A stretch of DNA of 64,000 nucleotides from Orobanche coerulescens (GCA_033398695.1 CM065804.1:13191001-13255000), one strand, 5' to 3'. Counted from the first letter of the stretch, positions 11,556-22,950 are shown. Notes: generated by a model not told the origin, from the letters alone. Program-made: numbers and translations.

Positions 11556-13147
11556 TTATCATGAGCATGTTGCCCAGTACTTAGAATTTCTTCCATTCTT
11601 TTGGATGATTTCTCGAAAGATTTCAGAATGGTCTCAAGTTCTCCTTCTCGTTTTTCGAGAGTTTTTACTTTGGCTTGAAGCAGAACAAAATCATTTGTAT
11701 TGCTTTCACCTTGAGATTTAGTCTCACTTATTTCATGAGCAAGTTGATGATTGCTCTCCATGAGTTTTTCATACTCGACTTTGCTGTTTTCACAATCAAT
11801 AGATATATTTTCACAATTTACTTTCAGCAAGTCGTTTTCTTCTTTCAGCTCTAAGTTAGAAAGTTGGAGATGTATGTTTTCATTTTTCAATGTCGCATGG
11901 GCCATTTGAATGGTCTTACACTCATTCATCATGTTTGCAAAAGTATGAGATGCATTAGAGGGAATAGCTGACGTTGAGCTTACCTCATCATCGCTATCTT
12001 CATCTTCCGGAATGTCCTTGGCCATAAAGCACATATAGGCTTTATCTTCGAAATCATCATCAGATGAGTCACTGTCAGTGACTACCTGAAGACATTCTTC
12101 GGATTTTGATGGAATGGGGGAGGCTTCTGATTCACCAATCAGGGCCTTGAGCTTGTTTTTCCAAGCACGTCTTCTTTCATCCTTTTCTTGTTGCTCGGCT
12201 TCCGGCAACCTTTGAACTTTGGGATGAGGACATTTATTTGCATAATGCCCTGGTTTCCTGCAGTTATAACACAGGTTAGCATCACAAGAGGAAGTTTCAG
12301 TACTTACCTTATGTACAGGCTTGGGCCTGTAGGGAGTTTTCCCGATTGCTTGATGAACTTCTTGAACTTATGCATGAGGAGCGCCATTTCGTCTTGCGAC
12401 AGGATATCGTCGTCGCTGTCAGCATTCTTATGAATGGGCTTTGATGAGCTCGGCATGCTGTGTCTTCGGTGATACTGGCTAAGGCCGTAGTCCCAAGTGA
12501 GATTCTTCAGCTTTCTCTCTCCTGTGTGTATTGTACTCAAATGCTTTAAGGTCAGAAAAGAGATCAAAAGTAGATATTTCACTAAGATTGCACGACACAC
12601 GCATAGCTGTGGTCTTAATGTCCCATCGGGAAGGGAGTGATCTAAAAAATATTAGGTTTTTCTCCCTTTGAGTATAAATTTTTCCTAATGCTTCAAGTTC
12701 ACCAACAATGCCAGTGAATCTGAGGTCAAGTTTCTCAAGTGTTTCAGTTGGTTTAATTTCAAAAGATTCGAATTGCTGAGTTAATTTTGAAATCTTGTTT
12801 TCTTTTGAGAGCTCAGTTCCCTCACAAATTAACTTGAGTTTATCCCAGATATCCTTGGCTGATGTACAGCTCTTTACCTTAGAGAATGTGCATTTGTCAA
12901 GGGTGACAAATAGCGCATTCCTCGCAACATTTTCGAGGTTGACGCGCTTTCTTTCGCCAGAAGCCCATTGTTCGCGCTCTTTTTCAAGCATCTCTGCATG
13001 AGCCTAGCCTTCAATCCTTGGGGCCGGATTTACCTTCATGATCTTTATGGGGCCATCCTGTATGCCAAAAATCATCTCTTCGTGCATTGCTGCAAGCTGA
13101 GCCTCCATTCTAATTCTCCAATCATCAAATTCGTTAATAGAAAACAT
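11556..13147 (-). pseudogene. Cop2 gag (copia, SIRE-like)
   Basis: Structural protein of a copia element. The ATG at 13147 opens FDDWRIRMEAQLAAM; an in-frame TAG lies at 13006-13004. The UBN2-type gag domain is clear at 12991-12479 (AKDIWDKL, LTQQFESFEI, FRSLPSRWD). A frameshift follows, then a CCHC knuckle CYNCRKPGHYANKC near 12278-12237. A long acidic and coiled-coil tail runs to about 11560. No protease or polymerase follows; the tail is fused to Cop1 RNase H instead. Affiliation to SIRE/Maximus rests on the coiled-coil gag tail. Confidence 0.8.
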
Positions 13148-13274
13148 AGGAACTTTAGTGATCAATGATGAATCCTTATGAGAGTATAGGGAAGAAAAAG
13201 ACTGTTCTATAAAAATAAGTGATTTAAGGATCTAATTCAATCAAAAATACGACTAATTCTTTTTAGAATCAACC

Positions 13275-13286
13275 GCTCCGATACCA
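13275..13286 (-). promoter_or_regulatory. Cop2 primer binding site (tRNA-iMet)
   Basis: The minus strand reads TGGTATCGGAGC, 2 nt inside the LTR end. Confidence 0.85.
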
Positions 13287-13288
13287 CT

Positions 13289-13957
13289 TGTTGGCCACTA
13301 AGTATACAGGATACAGCTTGGAAAGAGTTTTAAACAACAAGTCGTACGGTTTCGAACTGAAAGTGCGTAAGGAAGTCTTGTCAAAGTAAGTTGGTGTAAA
13401 TACAGCAACTAGATATGAAGTGTATACTTAAAGATAATCACAAATATTAAAACAGTAAATGCAGAAGGTAATTGACACGGTAATTAAAGTGGTTCGAGGT
13501 AAACCCCTCTATGTCCACTAGTCCTCCACACGGGAGTGAAAATGTTTATTATAAATACTACGTACACAACTACGTATTTATAATCAAACCTAATAAATAT
13601 ATCATTAACACAGATTGATATAATGATCTTAGCCTTCGACCATTCACACAGATTGGTTTGAGCTTTCACTTGACTGGCTTCATCACACACAGTTCCGAAG
13701 CTTCATCTCTTCAATGCAAGTCCGTCACACACAGTTCGGGAATAGCAAGGTTTCTCAGTCCACACAGGGCTGATGGGTTTGTTCAAGGGTTAGAACAATA
13801 TTTGAACAAAAACTTTGACTTTCTGAGCTTTTAGCTGATGATGTATTGTTCACAGTTTTGAGCACTGTACAGCAATGGCAGTCGTCACGTCATGAACATT
13901 TTGCCTTTCCAACTCTACAGCAATGGCAGTCGTCACGTCATGAACATTACAGCAACA
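13289..13957 (-). repeat. Cop2 5' LTR
   Basis: 669 bp bounded by TGTTG...CAACA and adjoining the primer site. It contains a direct duplication of a unit starting ACAGCAATGGCAGTCGTCAC at about 13870 and 13918. The outer boundary (13957) is inferred from the TG/CA rule and is less sure than 13289. No matching 3' LTR is in the window. Confidence 0.65.
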
Positions 13958-13962
13958 GCAAT

Positions 13963-14184
13963 ACCTTATATTATTTAAAATATAAAAAAATAAAAATTTT
14001 AAGATTTTTCGGATATTTCGGATATCTGAATATCCGATTTTTCTGAAAAGTACTATCCGATATCCGAATCCGAAGTTCCGGATATCCGAACTTCGGATAT
14101 CCGAATTTTCGGATATCCGGAACTTTGGATTTTCGGATATTTCGGATCGGATATCGCATATCAGATATTTTTGAACACCCCTAG
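13963..14184 (-). mobile_element. hAT-like element end
   Basis: An AT-rich stretch with many inverted copies of TTCGGATATCCGAA, ending at 14184. Its minus-strand terminus CTAGGGGTGTTCAAAAATAT resembles ends typical of plant hAT-type non-autonomous elements. The other end is not recognisable, so this is a fragment. No coding capacity. Confidence 0.55.
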
Positions 14185-14227
14185 CCATATCCAACAAATC
14201 ATTCCGAATAATATTTTGGGTAATAAT

Positions 14228-14359
14228 AGAGTATTCGCGAGAGATTACCAAGGCAAGTACCTTGATATACGAATTGTAACTACGTGAAATCATTGTTGTC
14301 GAAGTGTATGAATTTATACGGATGTATATATATATATGTATATGTATATATATATATGG

Positions 14360-14396
<37 letters not shown>

Positions 14397-14609
14397 TATG
14401 TCGGTGAATTCCGAGTGATGAATGCTAACACTAGTTGACGTACTTAACTTAGATTGATGGATGAACTATACTTATAGATATAATATAGTAAGGTTATATA
14501 TATATATATGCCTATGTCGGTGAATGCCGAGTGATGAATGCTAACACTAGTTGACGTACTTAACTTGGATTGATGGATGAACTATACTTATAGATATAAT
14601 ATAGTAAGG

Positions 14610-14657
<48 letters not shown>

Positions 14658-16299
14658 GGTTGAGTCACAATATAGGGATATATGTGCGGCGTTGGTTGGT
14701 TATGCCTGAAGGCTTATTGTGATTGAGTTTTGATTGATAACGTGCGTAATATCGTTTAGCTGTGTGGTTATGGACTGATGGATAATTTGTGTGACTTGGT
14801 GTACTGAGTTGATAATTGTTGTAACGTTGGTCTGTGTGCTTGATGTTTGAAACAACGTGGATACTTGTTGTGAGAAACGTCGTATCCGGGAACCTCTGAG
14901 GGCGGGGCGTGTACTCCAGCCTGGTGTACGCTGCAATGTGCGGCTCCATATGGTTGGTGAACATCGGTGTTACCTAATGCGCGTGCAAGGGGCGGCTCTT
15001 GTGGGAGTGATCGCCGGCGCGGTGACATGTTCAAGGGGCGGCCAACATAGTAGAGTGAACGCCGGTGCACAGGTGTGCAAGGGAGGCGCCTGGCAGGCTT
15101 ATTGGTTACGGATATTCGAGTGACAGCTAAGACCCCGATACCGAACGATGTTCGTAATTCAAAATTCTTTCAACTCGCTTTAAAATGTCGGTCTTGATAT
15201 AGACCGCGATTCGTGTTTCTGAAACTTTGTTTCAACTTGTTTTAAATGTTAGTATCAGGGTTAATTAACCGATGACATTTGACGATATCTCCGAGGGTTA
15301 ATTAATCAGGGGTCTTGAGCAGGATTTGTCGAATGAGAGGTTGTGTCCTTGATTGTATTGTGATGATATTATTTGGATTGGGTCGAGAACCTCGTGAGAT
15401 GTTGTAATGACTCGCTTGTGACAGTGTTTCATAAATTGGATCAAGGGCCCCGAATAACGTTGTAATGGTTTTCTTGCAAATTATTTTCCACATGCTGGGT
15501 CGAGGACCCGAGAGCTTTTGAAGTTATTTTCTAAAAGTATTCCCATTCGATTTTCAAAACCCCAAGACGGCCCGAGTCAATAATAACGTTTTCAAACTAT
15601 CTTATCAAATTGCTTTTTCCTTTTATAAAAGGGGTTTTTCAAGCTAGATCTTTTAACTCATTGGGCTTGCTTAAAGTTTCACTAGCATTATGATCCGTAA
15701 AGAGAATATGGCTATGTGATTACCTTTCACCCTGTGTAAACGAGTGTTTTGATGTGCTGTTTGTGTGAATGTGTGGTTTGTGTTAAAGCTTCGTGGCTGT
15801 TTAGTTTGTGTTGATACTTTTCGTATATCTTGTACATTATGTACTTGCACTAGCAAAATTCTAGTTTGCTAACCCCCGAGTTTTCGGGGGGTGGGTGCCT
15901 GTTATGCGCTCAGGTTTTGGCAGCTCGGGAGCAATCACAGGATTGGATTGGAAGAAGATAGAGGACAATGATGCTAATCACACCAGAGTCGGAGTCTTTT
16001 CTTTTATTTCATTTTGGTCGGTATTTCTCTGTCGGTCGAGTATTCACCCTTGCATGGGTGTAGTTTTCATTTATTAAATTGAGTTGTCATTCTTTTCTGT
16101 GTTCAAGTTTATTATTGTCATTGAAATGTGAATGTCGTAAGTTTCTGAATTGGTTAATGACCTTGTCGGTCTGCTTTGTAATTATTTTGACCCCAGTCGG
16201 TCAATCATTGAGTAGTGTTTTGGAGTTTAGCTTTGGTAGATCCTTGTGATAAGGGTCTACGGCATGTAACATTCCCGGTCGGATTCTGGGGGTGTTACA
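14228..16299 (+). repeat. Tek2 left (5') LTR, truncated
   Basis: Colinear with 19799-21752; homology begins at AGAGTATTCGCG. It contains a 116-bp tandem duplication (unit starts at 14394 and 14510), single in the right LTR at 19992, bordered by TA microsatellites. It carries the conserved ACTTGCACTAGC...GCTAACCCC block at 15842-15893 and ends GGGGGTGTTACA. ORFs on either strand here (e.g. near 14665-15123) recur in the other LTR but have no domain. Confidence 0.88.
14311..14655 (+). repeat. TA microsatellites and 116-bp tandem duplication
   Basis: Three (TA)n tracts, near 14327-14393, 14495-14508 and 14612-14655, alternate with two copies of a 116-bp unit beginning GCCTATGTCGGTGAAT. Confidence 0.9.
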
Positions 16300-16303
16300 G
16301 ATA

Positions 16304-16315
16304 TGGTATCGGAGC
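16304..16315 (+). promoter_or_regulatory. Tek2 primer binding site (tRNA-iMet)
   Basis: TGGTATCGGAGC, 4 nt after the LTR end. A 5'-splice-like GTAAGTCTCC follows at 16432, as in the other Tek elements. Confidence 0.85.
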
Positions 16316-16439
16316 CCAGGTTTGCGAAAAACCTAGGCCGTTGGGTCAAGTCCATGTCCGGCGTAAGTCGCGCGCATCAGAGTTGTGATTAGTATCGTGG
16401 TTCCGACATCATCTTCAGGCAATCCGTGATGGTAAGTCT

Positions 16440-17433
16440 CCCGATCGTAAGTCCCCTTATATACGTATTTGATTATATCGTGCTAATGTGTTTAATGTGA
16501 ACAAGGGTTGGAACTTGTTGGTGATATTATTGTTTTAGGATATAACATGCGTATACGGTCCGAGTGAAAATGCCTATGTAGTATGTTTCGTAAGTCGAGC
16601 ATATTTATCGGTTTCTACATTCCATTAGAATAAATTTTTGAGTGTTAGTTTTATCCGCCGCGTGATTATTCCGAAATGGCTTTTGGTATCTTGCAAACTG
16701 AGTTTTATTTCGTAAAATCGATTCCAAAAACCGAGTTTTGGCATTTTGGCCTTGAACGTTTTGACGGTATTCTTATGACGGTATTTGATATTTTATAAAT
16801 GACTTTTGTGAGTTTGAAAATATTACCGTCATTCGGCCTTGTTGGCGTTTTGAACGTTTTAAAACAAATAATAGTTTTTAGCCTGGTGGGTTCCGGCGCG
16901 GGGCCCACAGCGTTGTAATATCACGAACATTTTAAAGTGGTGCTTTAAAATTTTCTAATATTGTGAAAACCTATGATTTAATGTCGTCATGTCAAATGGT
17001 CACGTATCTTGGTGAAAAATCCTTTCGACTAAGCATTTTGGTTGAAGAGGAGAGATTTTCAAATTGTGGTATTTGGAACTCAACACTTTTGAAATATTTC
17101 AAATTAGTTACGATTTATAAAAGAATTTCTTTTATACATTATTCGAAAGGAATTTTTAAATTCGATGTATAAACTTCCTCTTCCAAAATAAAGGACAGAA
17201 TCTACAGGATTTGGGCGTAATGTGACTCGCCCTCTTTTTCAAAACTTTGTTTTCATTAAGTGCATACATATAATGATCGTTCTCGTCGAAGGACTCGAAA
17301 TTGACTTCAGAAAACTTTGTGCTTTAGGATATTACCATTATTATAAGGACGATAACTAAACCTCGTGTTGATAATTGTGGTATACTGTACGACTGATAAA
17401 TCAATATTGTTGAACGGTATTATCTGCATTAGT
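16440..17433 (+). other. Tek2 internal, no recognisable coding
   Basis: Between leader and gag remnant no reading frame with a known domain is visible. The N-terminal half of gag should be here but has been replaced or has decayed. Confidence 0.5.
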
Positions 17434-17835
17434 ATGTCGAGCCTCGTCGGACGTAGACGTGATGATGGAAATGGAAACAGCGAGGTGGTTCGTACGACCA
17501 CGATTCATGCTACGGTGAAGGAGTATCAAGATCAAACGATATCCTATGAAATCTCCTCAGTGGTCGAGCCCACAAGCGAAGCGAAGAGACCGAGGACATC
17601 TGGGAAATTTTTGGGCGGTGAAGAGTTTAAGGCTCCCAAACCCCCACGTCGTTCGAACGCGTCGTCTTCGCGGTCGGGAGTGAGCGCTGGGAATCCCAAG
17701 TGAGCATCAGTGACTCTCGGTAAGAAGGGAGGGTGCTTCAACTACAACCGTCGGGGACATGTTCGTGCAAATTGTCCCTTTCCACTCTTGACTTGTTACC
17801 GGTGCGGGTGTGAAGGTCATTAGGAGAAACATTGT
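17434..17835 (+). pseudogene. Tek2 gag remnant with two decayed CCHC knuckles
   Basis: From the ATG at 17434 a frame of 90 codons runs to a TGA at 17701. It includes a basic, Ser/Pro-rich segment (KRPRTSGKF, APKPPRRSN) like the region before the knuckles in related gags. In the same frame after the stop are GCFNYNRRGHVRANC (second Cys replaced by Tyr) and CYRCGCEGH, a TAG stop, then EKHC. This is the nucleic-acid binding end of gag. No protease follows. Confidence 0.75.
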
Positions 17836-18640
17836 GAGATAATTTCTCAATTGGCAAAGAATGCTACCCTGTTGGCGAACAGAGCAAGTGACCGGAGAAT
17901 GTCCCGAAATCCTATGTTTCCTTCTGAAGAGCCTAACATGGGAGAATGTATATTTTGTAATATGTCCATATCGTTGCTGTTTCCAACAATCGTGACTTTG
18001 ATCGTTTTTCATTTCATTGCTTTACGTTTCCAACTCTTGTTGTTCTAAGTTTCGGGATCGAAATGTCTTTTTAGTATGAGGGAGTGTATTACCCGTACTT
18101 TTCTTAGTATTTCCGGTATTGTGTGACTTTTCATTGTTGGTAATTCAATCGTGATCCTCTCGACGATTTTAAACTACCTCGTTCTACTTAGCCTACCTTC
18201 CTCCGAACGAATTTCGGAGCTGTTTTGATAAATCCCATGGATTATTGTGGCTTTTCCACATCCGAATTTGATTCTTGCAAATTTTGTTTGAAACTATTGT
18301 TACCACATGTACAATTAACTTTTCCAAATGTGTTATGAATTTGGATGCAGTTGGTCGAGCTCGAAACATGGATTCAGGACGTCTGAGCCGTTTTGTGATT
18401 TTCCTTAACTCTTGGAGCTTTTATCTCCAAACTCATACTCCTCCACCTCGACTTCTCATGTTCACATATATTTTATCGCCTCGACTCATGTACCAGATGC
18501 TTGCTTAGTTAGTTCATTGTATTTCAAGAATTCTCGCGTTCGCGCGTTGCTCGTGATGTTTTAAGGATGAGCAAGTAGTTATTTTTTTCCTTGATTGTTC
18601 CGCCGCTCTCTATTTTAAGTTTCAGGATGAAACTTATTTT
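17836..18640 (+). other. Tek2 internal remainder, non-coding
   Basis: No pol domain is visible on either strand. Only the last bases (GTTTCAGGATGAAACTT) resemble the region downstream of integrase in Tek4, so pol was lost by deletion between gag and the 3' end. Confidence 0.5.
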
Positions 18641-18653
18641 CAGGGGTGGAGAA
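18641..18653 (+). promoter_or_regulatory. Tek2 polypurine tract
   Basis: CAGGGGTGGAGAA directly before the LTR start TGTAATACACGGG. Confidence 0.75.
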
Positions 18654-18950
18654 TGTAATACACGGGATATTCATTTCGGTTATTTTGGATTTTTCCGGAT
18701 ATTTCTCGATTGCTGAGTATCGGTATTATTTTTCTCGAAGATTGATTTTTGTGTTTATTGTAATACCCGAGACTTTTATTCCGGTTCGGTTGGTGTCGGT
18801 GATTTCGTGTCGTTATAATTATGTGGGATTCATTTTTTCTATTATGAGCGGTATGTTATGTTTCGTAATTTTCTCGTTATTGTTTTGAATCTTAACTGGT
18901 GCGTTAGTGTGACCGAAATGTGGTCGAACGCCTAATCGGACTGTCGGAAT

Positions 18951-19240
18951 TGGCCACGGTCGAGTCATGGCCGCACGTTTTGGGCCAGAGACCCGCCTGG
19001 CCGAGTTACGACCGTAAGGTGCGGATACGGTATACGTGTTCGGCGAGTGCAGGCGGCTTCCGGACGAAGGCGATTCTGGCCGTAAGTCGTGATTGGGTAC
19101 GGCCGTAAGGGCGCTGGGCGGCTTCCGGACGAAGGCGATTACGGCCATAAGTCGTGATCGAATACGGCCGTAAAGGTCTTGGACGACATCCGGACGAAGG
19201 CCGGTTACGGCCGTAAGGATGCCGGTTATGTCCGTAAGTG
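18951..19240 (+). repeat. TTACGGCCGTAA palindrome array, Tek2 LTR
   Basis: About eight full or partial copies of TTACGGCCGTAAG (clearest near 19095, 19170 and 19205), alternating with a longer unit CGGCTTCCGGACGAAGGCG. It ends about 20 bp upstream of the TATA box. Confidence 0.8.
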
Positions 19241-19258
19241 ATCGGCACACACTAGGCA

Positions 19259-19268
19259 GTATAAATAT
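19259..19268 (+). promoter_or_regulatory. TATA box, Tek2 right LTR
   Basis: GTATAAATAT immediately after the palindrome array; a strong match to the plant TATA consensus. Confidence 0.6.
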
Positions 19269-21752
19269 GACCGAGCAGCCCTGTTTCCACCCATTCTTCA
19301 CTTCTCTCCTTTCCCTTCCGCGGCCAGGGCTTTGGTGGCCAAAGATACATGTTGTTAAACAACAAATCCATGAAGCTCCTAAGTTCATATCATTGATTGA
19401 TCGTCCTATAACCTTCTCCGATCCATCGAATCAAGGTATGATTTCCTAAAAATTTAGTTTTGGGGATTTTAGTTGACTTCGTCCGATTTAATCGTATTAA
19501 CTCAGATTACTGATGGATAATCGAAGATTAAGTTGTGTCCTATCATTTTCATCATCTTTCCACGATTTTGTCATGTCCGATTCCTCGTTTATATGAGTTT
19601 TCAATTGATGCCTTCAAGGTGTCCGGGAAAATGCCGCAGAGGGAGATTCAGTCATTTTGTGATGTTTTTCCTCATGTGATTTATTGTTTATTTGATGATA
19701 GGATATTAGGGATGAATTCCCTACGAAAATCTGGTGTTGAGCCTTTCCGATCGTCGTTTTCATTGGAGTTCCGGATTTTTCCAATCAACTGTATATTCAG
19801 AGTATTCGCGAGAGATTACCAAGGCAAGTACCTTGATATACGAATTGTAACTACGTGTAATCATTGTTGTCGAAGTGTATGAATTTATACGGATGTATAT
19901 ATGTATATATATATACATGTGTATATATATGTAGATTTATATATATCTATATGTTAAATATATGTATGTATATATGTATATTGATATATATGCCTATGTC
20001 GGTGAATGCCGAGTGATGAATGCTAACACTAGTTGACGTACTCAACTTGGATTGATGGATGAACTATACTTATAGATATAATATAGTAAGGTTATATATA
20101 TATATATATATATTCGGTTGAGTCACAATATAGGGATATATATACGGCGTTGGTTGGTTATGCCTGAAGGCTTATTGTGATTGAGTTTTGATTGATAACG
20201 TGCGTAATATTGTTTAGCTGTGTGGTTATGGACTGACGGATAATTTGTGTGACTTGGTGTACTAAGTTGATAATTGTTGTAACGTTTGTCTGTGTGCTTG
20301 ATGTATGAAACAATGTGGATACTTGTTGTGAGAAACGTCGTATCCGGGAACCTCTGAGGGCGGGGCGTGTACTCCGGCCTGGTGTACGCTGCAATGTGTG
20401 GCTCCATATGGTTGGTGAACACCGGTGTTACCTAATGCGCGTGCAACGGGCGGCTCTTGCGGGAGTGATCGCCGGCGCGGTGACATGTTCAAGGGGCGGC
20501 CAACAAAGTGGAGTGAACGCCGGTGCACAGGTGTGCAAGGGAGGCGCCTTGCAAGCTTATTGGTTACAGATATTCGAGTGACAGCTAAGACCCCGATACC
20601 AAATCATGTTCGTATTTCAAAATTCTTTCAACTCGCTTTAAAATGACGGTCTTGATATAGACCGCGATTCGTGTTTCTGAATGTTTGTTTCAACTTGTTT
20701 TAAATGGTATCAGGGTTAATCAACCAAGGATATTTGACAAGATCTCCGATGAGTTAATTAATCAGAGGTCTTGAGCAGGATTTGTCGAATAAGAGACTGT
20801 GTCCTTGATTGTATTGTGCTGATATTATTTGGATTGGGTCGAGAACCCCGTGAGGTGTTGTAATGACTCGCTTGTGACAGTGTTTCATAAATTGGGTCAA
20901 GGGCCCCGAATAATGTTGTAATGGTTTTCTTGCAAATTGTTTTCCACATGCTGGGTCGAGGACCCGAGAGCTTTTGAAGTTATTTTCTAAAAGTATTCCC
21001 ATTCAATTTTCAAAACCCCAAGACGGCCCGAGTCAATAATAACGTTTTCAAACTATCTTATCAAATTGCTTTTTCCTTTTATAAAAGGTTTTTCAAGCTA
21101 GATCTTTTAACTCATTGGGCTTGCTTAAAGTTTCAGTGGCGTTATGATCCATAAAGATAATATGGCTTTGTGATTACCTTTCACCTTGTGTAAACGAATG
21201 TTTTGATGTGCTGTTTGTGTGAATGTGTGGTTTGTGTTAAGTCTTCGTGGCTGTTGAGTTTGTGTTGATACTTTTCGTATATCTTGTACATTATGTACTT
21301 GCACTAGAAAAATTCCAGTTTGCTAACCCCCGAGTTTTCGTGGGGTGGGTGCCTGTTATGCGCTCAGGTTTTGGCAGCTTGGGAGCAATCACAGGATTGG
21401 CTTGGAAGAAGATAGAGGACAATGATGCTAATCACACCAGAGTCAGAGTCTTTTCTTTTGTTTCATTTTGGTCGGTATTTCTCTGTCGGTCGAGTATTCA
21501 CCCTTGCATGGGTGTAGTTTTCATTTATTAAATTGAGTTGTCATTCTTTTCTGTGTTCAAGTTTATTATTGTCATTGAAATTTGAATGTCGTAAGTTTTT
21601 GAATTGGTTATTAACCTTGTCGGTCTGCTTTGTAATTATTTTGACCCCGATCGGTCAATCATTGAGTAGTCTTTTAGAGTTTAGCCTGGTAGATCCTTGT
21701 GATAAGGGTCTACGGCATGTAACATTCCCGGTCGGATTTTGGGGGTGTTACA

Positions 21753-22230
21753 TTTGTATAATTTGATTGATGTACAAATATCCCATTCTGTAAGTGTTCT
21801 ATCTGTAAACCAAGACAGTATTTTGTCTGTCCGAGATCTTTCATTTCAAATTCTCCCTTGAGATAATCAACTTCTTCTTGAATTTCATTAGTGGTTATAA
21901 TAATGTTTAGATCATCAAATAGACAACATTAATCACAAATTCAGTTGTTATTTTCTTGATGAAGACACTTGGACATATCTGATTGTTCACATAACTTTTT
22001 TTCACAACATCTCACTTAAACAATTATACCATATAAATCAAGATTGCTCTAGTCCATATAATGGTCGTTGCGGCGGACACAGTTTCTGGGACTTTATTTC
22101 TAATGCTTCAGGCATTTTGAATCCTCCAGGGACTTCCATGTAGATATCAATATTCAATGATCCGTATAAATAAGTTGTCACAACATCCATAAGACGCATT
22201 TAGAGATTTATCGAAACTAACAGGCTAATT
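21753..22230 (-). pseudogene. Cop3 reverse transcriptase fragment (copia)
   Basis: The minus-strand translation gives copia RT in order: PEGFKMPEA-like region, RPLYGLEQS, then after decay the FDDLNIIIT catalytic segment (Asp-Asp codons at 21916-21911), EVDYLKGEFEMKDLG and CLGLQIEHL. It is cut at the Tek2 LTR end (21753) and merges near 22230 with Athila-type gag. It may belong to the same element as Cop1 or Cop2, but this cannot be shown. Confidence 0.75.
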
Positions 22231-22458
22231 AAATATCTAAATTTGTCTCCTTGCTATCCATTGCAACCTTCTCTACTCTGGAAGGGAAAGATATTCTGTC
22301 AGGATCAATATGAAAAGAATTAGACGTTTTTACCTTGTTGCCCGACAGTTCAGCACTGATGTCTCTTTGACACTAGGTGATCCAATGTCGGTCTGGACGA
22401 CGGATTTTTGTTCCTCATCATCATTTTCCAGACGTTTCTTGGACTTTTTGGAGTCTTC
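22231..22458 (-). pseudogene. Ath1 gag, third piece
   Basis: Minus strand: EDSKKSKKRLENDDEEQ follows directly from the Athila gag motif AITLRSGKQL at 26695 once Cop4 is removed. Then a stretch like PDRISFPSRVEKV, resembling the basic, Pro-rich segment before the protease in Athila/Tat. Decayed, with stops. Confidence 0.6.
22454..22458 (+). repeat. Cop4 target-site duplication, left
   Basis: TCTTC, repeated at 26690-26694. Confidence 0.93.
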
Positions 22459-22588
22459 TGTTGGAATATTAATTCCAAATATTCATTAATAGAGTTTTGA
22501 TGATTAAGTTGCTAAACAAAGCAAAACAACAAAGAGGCAAAGTAAATCAGCGAAGAAATCGAAGTCGCAAAAAGCTGGTCAGAAGGAA

Positions 22589-22912
22589 GATAACGTAGGC
22601 TATATTGAAAGCATAACGTACGTAATGTTACTAAGGTAACGTACGTAACACATGAAAGATAACATACGTAATGATGTGTTTGTGAGTTCAAACAAGAAGA
22701 ATGTTGGAGATGACGTCATGGCATAGGTCAGCATGCAATGGACATATTGACTACGTATAACGTACGTAATGGAAAAGAGGCTAACTTACGTAATGATAAA
22801 GACGAATGCTACTGTACTGTTCTGTGAAGAACATAGCGTACGTAACCAGAAAGAGTTAACGTACGTAACGGCTTTAGCGTACGTAACATATGGGCTATAA
22901 CGTACATAAAGG
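22589..22912 (+). repeat. TAACGTACGTAA palindrome array, Cop4 5' LTR
   Basis: About ten copies of WWAACGTACGTAA (e.g. GGTAACGTACGTAACA, GTTAACGTACGTAACG), spaced about 20-45 bp. It ends about 40 bp upstream of the TATA box. The motif is the same as in gypsy elements Tek3, Tek4 and Tek6. Confidence 0.88.
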
Positions 22913-22950
22913 ATGCTAAAGAAGCTAACGGCTAGTTGGAATAGAAATGC

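Larger units (their letters stand above)
14228..21752 (+). mobile_element. Tek2, defective Tekay-type derivative
   Basis: Plus-strand element: left LTR 14228-16299 (5' end missing), primer site, a 2.35-kb internal region with only a gag remnant, a polypurine tract and a full right LTR 18654-21752. Protease through integrase are absent. The left LTR lacks the array and TATA box that define the promoter in the right LTR, so this copy cannot be expressed from its own 5' LTR. No TSD can be checked because the left edge is lost. Confidence 0.85.
18654..21752 (+). repeat. Tek2 right (3') LTR
   Basis: 3099 bp, TGTAATACACGG to GGGGGTGTTACA. It contains a TTACGGCCGTAA array, a TATA box, a 5'-splice-like AAGGTATGA near 19434, TA microsatellites (19893-20112) and the conserved block at 21296-21350. 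A second LTR-like start, TGTAATACCCGAGAC near 18760, suggests a small terminal duplication. Confidence 0.88.

Noticed and set aside
14665..15123. Overlapping plus- and minus-strand ORFs repeated at 20123-20581
   Set aside because: Both lie in the Tek2 LTR. They are duplicated because LTRs are duplicated, and they have no domain or start context.
18759..18775. Alternative Tek2 right LTR start TGTAATACCCGAGAC
   Set aside because: The polypurine tract lies directly before 18654, so that start is preferred. The inner copy is probably a small duplication.
18819..19388. 189-codon minus-strand ORF
   Set aside because: It runs antisense through the TTACGGCCGTAA array and promoter of the Tek2 LTR; its apparent repeats simply mirror the array.
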